64,000 nucleotides of DNA from Siphonodentalium dalli. Lineage: Eukaryota > Mollusca > Scaphopoda > Gadilida > Siphonodentaliidae. Numbering within the stretch: the first letter of the stretch is position 1; the number at the start of each line of letters is the position of its first letter. This document shows, piece after piece, positions 8,345 through 17,900 of this stretch. The notes under the pieces were generated by a model. It saw only the letters and a program-made list of their open reading frames with translations, had not been told where the DNA came from and did no database searches. Location of the stretch: positions 167,281,107-167,345,106 of the forward strand of contig CP136061.1 in assembly GCA_032622095.1 (NCBI GenBank), given 5' to 3'. The position numbers and the translations under genes were made by a program.

Positions 8345-9657
8345 ATCTTAATGATGGTGGACCAATTCACCAAATGGGTTGAATGTATACCGTTGCCATC
8401 ACAGACGGCAGAACAGACGGCAACAGCTGCGGTGATAGGATTTTTCTGCAGATTTGGTTTTCCGCTACAAATATTCTCGGATCAAGGCAGAAATTTTGAG
8501 AGTGCAGTATTTACGCAGATGTGTGAAATGTTACACATTCATAAAGCAAGGACAACCCCCTATCACCCCTCTAGTAATGGGCAAGTGGAACGCTACAACC
8601 GGACACTGATGGATGCGGTTCGCTGTTTCGTATCCAAGAAGAGCAATGACTGGGATAAACATGTTCCCCTCATCGCCAGCGCAATGCGTTCCTCCTTAAA
8701 TCGGAGAACGGGATACACCCCGAACCGACTAATGTTGGGAAGAGAGCAGTGTAGTTTCCAGTAATTATTTGGGGACACCTGTTTATATGCCAAAGTCATA
8801 TCCGAAGGCCGCAGACCTAAGTTGGGGAGGGTATGGGGTGGCCTCCCCCTTGAACTACATGTACATACTGCCATAAAATGACAATTTATTGCTTTATTTG
8901 ATGATTTAGTGTTAGTTGTGTTTGTTTTATAGTAATAATGGTCAAAAAACTAATTATCTGAGGAATTTTTCTTCTTTCTAACTGTTTTTTGGGCACCTGG
9001 AGTTTGGGCGCCCATACCTGTTACAGGTACCAAAACTGGCCTGGAAATTACCCTGGAAGAGAGGTAAACCATCCAGCAGATATAGTCTTCAAACCGCCTT
9101 CCGTGAGGGCTGACAGCTACTTGCCAGAGTATGTCCAAACTTTACAAGAGGGACTAAGGGAAGCACATGCAAGTGCCCGTAAATCACTGGAAACCACACA
9201 ATATGTGATGAAGAGGGACTATGACGTGAAGGCCAAGATCGTCCAATACAAACCAGGGGATGCGGTTTACCTATTGGACCCAAGCATTAAAAAAGGGCAG
9301 AGCAAGAAACTCTGTCCAGTATGGAAGGGGCCGGGCCTAGTTTTAGACCAGGTGATGCCATACATATTCCGGGTACAGATGTATAGAACAATGATGACAG
9401 TCAACCACGACCGTCTGAAACCCTGTAATGACAGGGACTTGCCAGACTGGCTGAAAAAACGACGAAGGAAACAGAAAGACATTAGTTCAAAGCAAGCCAC
9501 CTATTGTACATGTGGGAAGGGAGATGACGGTCGCCTTATGATTCAATGTGAAACTTGCTTCGACTGGTACCATGCAGCTTGCTTAGGCTTGACGCAGGAA
9601 GACGTTGATAGGGTAACGAAATATCTGTGTGATTCCTGCAGAATAGGCAGGGACTAA
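8345..9657 (+). pseudogene. Integrase core and C-terminus fused to a PHD finger (split by a MITE)
   Basis: 8345-8746 encodes the integrase core with the second Asp in F-S-D-Q-G and the Glu in N-G-Q-V-E-R, exactly 35 residues apart (D,D35E). The MITE at 8747-9055 interrupts a G-R-E-V-N motif. Discounting the MITE and one target duplication, the frame before and after is the same. 9056-9657 carries the integrase C-terminal region (P-G-D-A-V-Y-L-L, then P-V-W-K-G-P), followed by a Cys4-His-Cys3 PHD finger at about 9508-9645 (C-T-C-G, C-E-T-C, F-D-W-Y-H, C-D-S-C). PHD fingers of this W-x-H type commonly bind histone H3 tails. The TAA at 9655-9657 closes the frame. Confidence 0.8.
8747..9055. mobile_element. 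309-bp hAT-type MITE inserted in integrase
   Basis: The ends are imperfect inverted repeats: CAGTGTAGTTTCCAG on the left and, reversed, CAGGGTAATTTCCAG on the right. It is flanked by identical 8-bp target duplications GAAGAGAG at 8739-8746 and 9056-9063. Ends of the type CAGNGTA and 8-bp duplications are the hallmark of hAT elements. No transposase is encoded. Confidence 0.9.
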
Positions 9658-9660
9658 TTG

Positions 9661-9687
9661 CTGTCTTTCTTTTTCCTCTGGTTGCAG
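9661..9687 (+). promoter_or_regulatory. Candidate splice acceptor before the downstream ORF
   Basis: A pyrimidine-rich run ends in TTGCAG directly after the stop of the integrase-PHD frame and 18 bp before an ATG. A spliced subgenomic transcript could express the downstream ORF. No donor was identified. Confidence 0.4.
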
Positions 9688-9704
9688 GTACATGTACACG
9701 CCGC

Positions 9705-10094
9705 ATGTCATCTGAGGAGGAAGGTCTTTTAGAGGAAGGACGGCCTTGGAGGGCTCGATACAGCACAGCTGTAACAGCCGGAACCCCAAGGTCACCTTCA
9801 AAACGGGAAGTCACCATCAGTGATGGTAAAATAGCAGCCATCTCTGATGGCGAACTAAAAGGGAAGAGGGAAGTGACCATCGGTGATGGTATAAACCGAG
9901 AACTCAGGAGATCACCAAGGAAGTGGGGACCAGTGAGCCTAGCCACCGACAAGGATGGTCCATCCCTAACTAAGCTTTCTAGACTGGGAGGAACACCCAA
10001 GAGAAGGGTGGTAATCACGGACAAGCCATCTCTGATGGCTTCACCAACGATCGATCAGCGGGAAGTCGGGACCAGCCATCACAGATGGCATTGA
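9705..10094 (+). pseudogene. Downstream low-complexity ORF of the outer element
   Basis: A hydrophilic 129-codon ORF begins shortly after a splice-acceptor-like site. It is built around palindromes CCATCNNNGATGG that are read as I-S-D-G, P-S-L-M-A and S-H-H-R-W in the same frame. The true frame probably shifts near its end, because the following 45-bp units read Q-P-S-Q-M-A-L-(R/K)-P-T-Q-P-E in another frame. That frame continues past two insertions into 19535-19718. It occupies the position that the TatD region holds in the left-hand copy and may be its counterpart. No function is recognised. Confidence 0.45.
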
Positions 10095-10134
10095 GACCCA
10101 CACAACCTGAGGGGGACCAGCCATCACAGATGGC
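9813..10134. repeat. Cluster of CCATCNNNGATGG palindromes
   Basis: Palindromes lie at 9813-9827, 9837-9851, 9876-9890, 9953-9965 (GGATGGTCCATCC), 10024-10040, 10075-10089 and 10120-10134. One more lies beyond the insertion at 14737-14751. Stems are 5-7 bp and most have three-base centres. Confidence 0.85.
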
Positions 10135-10157
10135 ATTGAGACCCACACAACCTGAGG
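10068..10157 (+). repeat. 45-bp tandem units (two here, a third at 14733-14773)
   Basis: Units of 45 bp start at 10068 and 10113. The third unit resumes at 14733 after the TIR element, with a few changes. It encodes a 15-residue repeat containing P-S-Q-M-A-L-R-P-T-Q-P-E. Confidence 0.85.
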
Positions 10158-10177
10158 GGATCCCCTTACCGAAATAT

Positions 10178-10510
10178 TAGTCTTCACTAAGTCTTCAAAT
10201 ATGAAGATCATGTAGTCTTCAACTCCGAAGACTAAAATAGTCTTCACATATGGAACCTAATATAGAAAATTAAGCTTCGAAGCTCTATTTTAAGTCATTC
10301 GAAGACTACTTAGTCTTCGCTTAGTCTTCGAATGGGGCGAAATATTTAAATGAGCTAAGTCTTCGAAGACTTATTTTAGTCTTCGAAGACTTATTTTGAA
10401 GACTTGGTTTAGTCTTCGAAGACTTATTTTGAAGACTTATTTTAGCTTTTGAAGACTTACTTTGAAGACCTAATTTAGTCTTCGAAGACTTGTTTTGAAG
10501 ACTTATTTTC
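10178..10510. repeat. Left subterminal array of AGTCTTC / GAAGACT
   Basis: About 20 copies of the 7-mer in both orientations, many fused as AGTCTTCGAAGACT palindromes. The apparent lysine/serine-rich frame on the minus strand here is a by-product of the repeat. Confidence 0.8.
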
Positions 10511-11277
10511 AATTCAATTCCTTAGTTGGCAACATGCTTTTACATGATTCATATAGAGACATGTATGGCTTACTCAGCCGCCAATTACCTCTAGCACAAT
10601 GCAGATTAATCCCTGGTTTCTCAGTTTGTTAATTAGCCGTCAACAAAGAAATAAAGCCACAAACTGAAAACATTGTGCTTAAATTATCGATGATTAAGTT
10701 ACTTAGTTTCAACTTATATAGTGTCTAAATAGCCCAAACCACTACACAATACTAATAACAATACTGGAACGAATGTTTATTCAAGACCATATGACATCTA
10801 TTCTTCCATATTTATATCTTATTTTTTCTGCCCGGTTCTGCTTCAGTATAATAAGAAATCTCAGCTAGAAATTAGGCTGAACCTTGCCAGTTGGTAAAGT
10901 TGAATGCTGAAACTCAAAGTTAGGATCTGGTAATTTTCAGTAAATGCAGGAAAAGATAGCTGTCTAAAATGATATACCAGCAGAAATTGGTGTAATTTAA
11001 TTGTTTACATTTAAGAAACACAGTTAATACTTTCTGCCCCCCCCCCCCCCTGAAGAAACACAGTTACTCTCTGCCCCCTCCCCTGCACAAACCTTGAATC
11101 GTTGAGGCCCGTTTTATACGTCGAGCCAGACACGGGGTCGCGCCAGGCTAATTATAGTGTGGAAATGACAAAGTCCAAGATAGCGCGATTGGAGCACGAT
11201 GTATAAAACCAAAGAATTTCTCTGGCACGACCCGATGTGCTACACGTCTGGTACCGACGTGCTACACGTCTGGGACT
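10511..11277. other. Non-coding interior of the TIR element
   Basis: AT-rich, no credible ORF. A run of 14 C lies near 11038-11050. From about 11100 the composition becomes GC-richer, with several degenerate copies of a word containing ACACGGGTCGCGC (also as reverse complement). Confidence 0.6.
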
Positions 11278-11460
11278 CGACGCTGTTTTATATGACGTGC
11301 TAAACACGGGTCGCGCTAAGATGATTCAGGGAAAACCATTCCCCATTTAGGACCCCTTTGGCGGAGAGCATGCACAATTTGAAGTTTTTGGCGTCATTAC
11401 ATTATCTCTTGAGTCATCCTAGCGCGACCCGTGTCTGGCACGTCGTATAAAACAGCGTCG
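11278..11460. repeat. ~50-bp inverted repeat with an ~80-bp loop
   Basis: The arms at about 11278-11329 and 11411-11460 are complementary with few mismatches. Each includes GACGCTGTTTTATA, ACACGGGTCGCGCTA and the complements. Related single arms lie at about 11105-11140. This may be the end of an older nested element. Confidence 0.75.
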
Positions 11461-12454
11461 GGCCACAGACGTGCTAATTTAACTCTTGGCCGTTGTAAAT
11501 ATATATTGAAGGCAATTGTACGGTACTACGGGGATATGCATATATCGACTGACAAACGACGTTTCGCGAAAGTTGGGAATAAATATATATTGCAGAGATA
11601 TATATTCGAAGGTTCAAGGGAAATGAATGACAAGATCCCGATTTTGAAATCAACGAAAGGACTGTAAATTATTAAAATTGGACTATAAATATATAGTTAT
11701 AGGCCAAGGTGTAATAATTTAATATAATATAATTAAAATTTGAAAAATATTCAGTGTCAGCTAGTGTCCCAGCCTTTTTAAAGATTCTTGAACAATGGTT
11801 TTGTATAAATCATATACAATGAATTTGAGTCTTTTGGCCATCTTGTCTATATGTTCCAAATTTGTCTATAGCTCTCAAGCAAACTTACTGTTAAATTTCA
11901 TCATTTTACATATGCATGCACTTACCTCCAATAATTTCTACAATAAACAGGACAGTCAATAGTAAAAATTACTTCTTTGAACCATTCCAGTATGAATTTT
12001 TATGAGAGCAGAGTATGTTAACACGTACTTTTGCAGTGAAGTCTGTCAATAACTGTTAGTTTCAAATGACATCACAAATGACATCATATATGCCATAGGG
12101 CCATTCCACACAAAGTGGTCCACAACACAAAAAAATTCAAATTGGACTCAGGGTTACAATTTTTTTTTTTCTCCATAATGTTGATCCAATTTATCAGGAA
12201 AAAATATTTGTATGTGGATTGTACATGTGTATGCCTTGTACATCATTGTTCAAACTTATGGCTACTATAGCCAAACAATTGATCCTATACATGTTGAAAT
12301 GCTGATGCTGTCTAGGAAAAAATGTTACGATTAACAAACTGATTCACATGTCATTTTACAAACAATGACCACCTTATTTTCTGTAGGCATGCCTGCTAGT
12401 TGGATATATGATGCATATCAAGAATAAAAATTGTCCGGAAATTCACATTTGGCT
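11461..12454. other. AT-rich non-coding interior
   Basis: No supported gene; the 78-codon open stretch at 11431-11667 has no recognisable domain. CTATAAATATATAG-like words occur near 11500-11700. Confidence 0.5.
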
Positions 12455-14320
12455 TGTAACACACGTGACAGAATTAACAGTATTTTTTACTTAAAACTGG
12501 AAATACTGCACAATGTTTCACATTATTACATATTCAAAGGTAGAAACGTTCCCGGACAATTTCGGGAAAAACTTGTTGAACTTGATCACCACCTAATGCC
12601 CAAATGCATGGTTTGATTTCTGTAACACACGTGACGTCACGTGTGTTACAAAAATGACACATGGCTTATAGTGATTGAAAACATGGGTCCAAGACTTCTG
12701 AAAGCTGTTTCTAGATCAATTATGTTGCTAATATCTGTAAACAGACTAGATTCACACACTCATTTGGATATGTTAATTAATTTCTGACATCTGCGGCTAA
12801 GCATTAGAACCTGTTCTGAACTGAACGCATCACAGGTGTCTGGCTAACACCTCCACATACAGATTATCAATAGGAAATTCACAATATTGATCTAAAAACA
12901 GATCTGCAGACTCCTCTATGCCAAAACACATCTGAAATATGATCCTTTATATTGGTCTGACTATAAGTGGACTGTCACATCTTTTCAATGATAGATCTTA
13001 GTAATCCAAAATACAATAATTAATCAATATTAATTAGAAAATGGATTAAAATTACACTGATGAGGTGTATGCATCGGGTCTTAATTGTGTATGGTTGACT
13101 CATTTTATCTGGTAAAATAGCAAATTGACAAATAATCTTTTACATGTACTTCCAAAAGTTACAAAACCCACTATTTCTGGCCCCCAGTCATGCTCAAATA
13201 CATCAAATCTACACTATTACATGGCTCCAGAATATTTACTAAAGTGATAGGAATTATTGCATCTGCAGCATCTAGTGTACATGTACTAGTAGCAGTGAAG
13301 AGTGTTCTGTTAGTTTCTTCTTGATACAGTAAGAACAAACGCTCATCTCAATTCTCTACAGAACAGTTTTGGTGGCAATGAATTAAGTATGACAGTGTAT
13401 ATTATACCTTCACAATATCTAGAGGGATTGGTGTCATATCTTGTAAGTCATTCGTGCATTCATAATCAAGCCGATTCTGGAACACGACAAGGGTGTGCAC
13501 CCACAGCGTTCAATTTGAAGTTTGAAGCTTTTAATACCCCTTAAGCTGGGCACATGTCTTCATTTCAGTCATATACCATACATCAGATATATACCAGTAA
13601 TATGGTCTCACATTTTAGTGGTTTAAGAAAACTTAATCAAAGTATTCTCTCGCATGCAGCTAGCTTTGTTAAACAGTTAAATGGATTGTGAACAAATACT
13701 TTCTATCTAATGATGTTGTTTACCAACAATGGGCTTTGTTTATGTCTAGTAATGTCATGTTCCCTTGTACCTCTCTTCTTATGAATTGATATTAAATTTT
13801 CTTATGTTCTGCTGTAATATGCATAAAATCATCTTTTGAAACAAAACTTGTGCATAAAATTGACAATCGGTTATGAACTGATTGACAATAGGATACTGGT
13901 TTTGCACGTGTAACACACGTGACAGAGCGATGTAACACACGTGACAGTGAATATGCTATCAGGGCGAGAAATACATTCAACTCTCATTAAAATACTAATT
14001 GCACATTGAAGTACTAGTAGAGTCTTTTTTCTTATTGGAAAAAAGCGCCAATTATGTATCAAACAAGTAAATTCACAGACTTTTTGCATAGAAAACAGAG
14101 GTCCTTTTTTTCTCATTTGTGCGCTGTAACACACGTGACAGTCATATACAAGCATGGTACAGTAATACATTTACTACACAGCCTTAAGGACCGATCGCAT
14201 AGTTATGATGGGGTTATTATCTCGACTATACAGTGAATCATTTTATATTATATTGAATCCACACCAAATGCTGCTTGAAAATATCACCAAAATTTCGTGC
14301 AAAATGTAACACACGTGACA
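12455..14320. repeat. Dispersed 16-mer TGTAACACACGTGACA, seven copies
   Basis: Direct copies lie at 12455-12470, 13909-13924, 13931-13946, 14125-14140 and 14305-14320. At 12621-12650 a direct and an inverted copy fuse into a perfect 30-bp palindrome. All contain the E-box CACGTG. Spacing is irregular, and the intervening DNA is AT-rich and non-coding. This suggests a protein-binding site cluster or repeated insertion remnants. Confidence 0.85.
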
Positions 14321-14337
14321 TGGAATGACCCCATAGA

Positions 14338-14712
14338 AACAAGTCTTCTTCACTAAGCTTCAAACTCTATTTAGTCTTCCAAAATTAATCTTGGAAGACT
14401 AAGCTAATAGTCTTCCAAAATTAATCTTCTTCTCACCTAGTCTTTCAAAATTAAGCTTCGACTCAATTAGGTCTTCCAAAAATTAGTCTTCATCTCACCT
14501 AGTCTTCCAGAATTAAGCTTCGATTCAATTAGTCTTCCAAACTTAATCTTCCATTTGCACTTAGTCTTTCAAAATTAGTCTTCTTCTCATTATGTCTTCT
14601 AAAATTAATCTTCAATTGCAAATCAGGAAGACAATTTAGTCTTCATTGTCCATTTGAAGACTATTCAGTATACATGAAGACTTAGGGAAGATTAGTGGAA
14701 GACTAAATAAGT
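14338..14712. repeat. Right subterminal array of AGTCTTC / GAAGACT
   Basis: The array is dense in AGTCTTCC, AGTCTTCN and their complements (for example GGAAGACTAA). It is related in motif to the left array but with a different consensus (TCTTCCAAAATTA units). Confidence 0.75.
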
Positions 14713-14778
14713 CTTCCTGTTGGGTAAGGGGAACCAGCCATCACAGATGGCATTGAAACCCACACAACCTGAGGAACT

Positions 14779-14958
14779 TATAAAGATGTGTCATGGTATA
14801 AGGATGAGAAGAGTTTGTATCATATAAGTTCGATTATATTGCGGATCTGTGTACATAGACAAGCGTGTGGCGTAGAATACATATCAATGGTAAACTAGTT
14901 CAAGGTCCAATATATTAACTACGGTAGTCCAGATTGATCATAAGCAGAATATGTTACA
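14779..14958 (-). repeat. 3' LTR of the minus-strand gypsy element
   Basis: 180 bp, same as 19350-19529 by eye. Its left end abuts the target duplication GAACT. Confidence 0.95.
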
Positions 14959-14970
14959 TCTCCCTTTTTA
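14959..14970 (-). other. Polypurine tract of the minus-strand gypsy element
   Basis: On the minus strand AAAAAGGGAGA directly precedes the 3' LTR. Confidence 0.8.
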
Positions 14971-14994
14971 CAGAATGTATATTTCACTGGGAGT

Positions 14995-17900
14995 TTATTG
15001 AGTGTATTTAACTGGTGGTTTACTGAGTCTTCCAGATCGTGTTCTGTATGTAGGCCCATCAGCGGCGTTGGGAACATGATCATCATGTTCTAGTGTGGTC
15101 ACCGCCTCTGGTGTATCACCCATTGGCTGTGGTTGATATGGGTCACATACTGTTTTTGGAATGTCTCTTATCTGGACTCGGTTCCTTCGAAAAACGGATC
15201 CGTTGGGTTTGGTTAGGATGTAGGATCGGGGTTCGTCACACTGCTCTTGTATCGTAGCTGGATCCCACGCTAGAGTTTCGTGATTTTGAACAGTAACAGT
15301 TTGTCCGGGGATCAGTGGTGGTAAATCACGTGCATTCCGATCGTGGTACAGTTTCTGTGATGTCTGTCTCTGGATAAGCTGCTCTCGGGTGTCGTCGTTG
15401 GTCACATTGTTCATTTTCGATAAGACGTTAGATCGAAATTTTCGGCCGGATAGAAGTTCTGCTGGACTTGGCAGGTTGTGGTTGATCGGTGTACAGCGAA
15501 TGCTTAACATCGCCAGATCTGGATCACTTCCCGCGTCCTTCGACTTCTTCAAACCCGATTTAACTGTTCTGATCTGGCGTTCTATAAACCCGTTCGATTT
15601 CGGGTATCTCGGCGATGACGTAAAATGATCAAAGCACCATTCGTTTGCGAATTCGTTGAAACTAGATGCTGAATACTGCGGCCCGTTGTCGCTGAATACG
15701 CGTCGGGGTATCCCTTGCTCACTGAATATCTGTTTCATCGCTGATATTACTGCGTGGCTGGTGTAATGTAGCGGTAACTTTCGGATCACGAAGAATTTGC
15801 TGAAGTAGTCAGCAACGATCAGGTACTCGTTGGTTCCAAAGTGGAATAGATCAGTCCCCACAACGTCCCATGGTTTCGTTGGTATTTCATGTGGGTGTAA
15901 CGTTTCATTTTGTTGTGATGGTTGGTGAGTTTGACAAATCGGACACGACTTGACAGCTTCTTCTATATCTTTGTTGATATTCATCCAATACACGCAGTCA
16001 CGCGCACGTAATTTGGTTTTCTCGATGCCCATGTGACTGTAGTGTAGTTGTTCAAGAATGTTTTTCTGAACCTCGCCTGGTATGATTATTCTTGCCCCTT
16101 TAAGAATAATGCCATTCTCAACGGAGAGTTCATCGCGAAAGGCAAAGTATTCGCGTATCTGTTGCGGTACCTCCTTGATCGAATCCGGCCATCCACTCAC
16201 GATAATCTCTTTGAGTGCAGATAGAGTTATGTCTCTTTGAGTTGCGTCGCGTATTTTGGTTAGTCTGTCTGTGCTGAACTGTACATGGTCAACACGGATG
16301 TCCAGATCGATTGTTTTCCCGTTGTTGGTTGGTAGTCTCGATAGTGTATCAGCCACAGTCATGTCACTCCCCTTGATATGATGTAATGCGAAATCGTAGC
16401 CCTGTAGTTTCAACAGCATGCGCTGCAGTCGCGGTGGTGCGCTGGTGAGTGGTTTTTGCATAATCATCACTAGCGGTTTGTGGTCGGTGTAAACGTTGAA
16501 GTGACGTCCATAAACATATGTATGGAACCGATGAACCGCGAAAACAACTGCTAGCAATTCGCGTTCTATACATGCATATCTTCTCTCGGCATCGGATAGC
16601 GACTTGGATGCAAATGCGATGGGTTTCTCGTCTTGTAGTAGAACAGAACCAAGGCCTCTGAGACTAGCGTCGGTCTGGATCGTCGGCGTTAAGCTGGTGT
16701 CAAAATATTGCAGCGTTGTTTTGTCAGTTACTGTGTGCTTAAGTTGATCAAAACACTGCTGGTGATGAGCCTCCCACATGAATGGTACGTCTTTTTTCAG
16801 TAGGTCTCTGAGTGGTGCCGATTTCTGAGAGAGATTGCTGATAAACGACGAAAGATATGTCACGAATCCGAGGAATTCTTGTAGTTCCTTCTTATTAGTT
16901 GGGTGTGGCATCTTCTGTAGGTCATCAACTTTGGCACTGTCTGGACGGACTCCCTTGTCGGTGTAGGTCATCCCGAAGAACGATATGCTCTTCTGTTTAA
17001 TTTGACACTTCGATGAGTTGAACACTAGTCCATTTTCGGCAGCAACTGTCATCAGCGTCCGAAGATTCTTATCATGTTCGGCTTCCGTTCGACCAAAAAC
17101 GGCTACGTCGTCTGCTATTCCGATTGCTCCGTCAACCCGGTCCAATATCTGATCCATCTTCAGTTGAAAGATATCCTGTGATACGTTTAGTCCAAACGGA
17201 AGTCTCAGGAAACAGTATCTTCCAAAAGGTGATTGAAACGTAGTCAGCAACTGGCTGCTGGGGTCTAGCTTGACGGACCAGTATCCGGATTTAGCATCGA
17301 GTTTTGAAAAGATCGTCGCTCCCGCGAATCGATGTGTCAATTCTTCCAAGGTCGGAATCCTGTGATGTGGTCGTTTTAGTGCAGTGTTCAGGTGTCTAGG
17401 GTCGAGGCATATGCGGAGAGAGCCGTCACGCTTCGTCGCATAGGCTAGGCTTGATACCCAGTCGGTGGGCTCCGTAACTTTTCTGATTATGTTGTCTCTC
17501 TCCATCGCATCTATACCGTCCCTGATCTTGTCTTTTAATGCTATCGGCGTTTTTCGCGGCGCGTCGATATGTGAAGTTACACTATCGTTGACCACAAGCT
17601 TGGCCACTCCCGGGAAGCATCCGATGCGATCAAAACGCTCAGGGTATAGTCGTTTCAAGTCGTCGATGTTTTGGAGTTTCTGCTCTTGTATTGACGTGTT
17701 TGTGGTGTACGTGTTATTTTTGAGTTGTTCCTCTTGTTTCGATGAGCTGTCGGTGTCTACTGTAGATGATACAGCACAGTGCATAGTAACAAGCTTCAGC
17801 TTCTCGCATGACTGTAATCCTACAACAGCCGGGCCTGTTACGTCTACAATGTAGAACGATGTTTTATACCATTCTGAGTCATTGTATTTGCATGGAATGT

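Larger units (their letters stand above)
10161..14732. mobile_element. 4.6-kb non-autonomous DNA element with TCCCCTTACC inverted ends
   Basis: The ends are TCCCCTTACC (10161-10170) and its reverse complement (14723-14732). Both subterminal regions are dense in AGTCTTC/GAAGACT repeats. It splits the 45-bp tandem array of the outer element, which proves insertion. The flanks share up to AGGGGA, but this is also complementary to the element end, so the target duplication is ambiguous. No transposase or other long ORF is present. The superfamily is not assigned. Confidence 0.7.

Noticed and set aside
10321-10512. Minus-strand Lys/Ser-rich ORF
   Set aside because: It is a by-product of the AGTCTTC/GAAGACT array.
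11431-11667. Small host gene of 78 codons
   Set aside because: It starts inside an inverted repeat, has no domain or typical composition, and lies in an AT-rich transposon interior.
10161-14732. Helitron
   Set aside because: The left end starts TC after A, but there is no CTRR end, and the ends are inverted repeats, which Helitrons lack.
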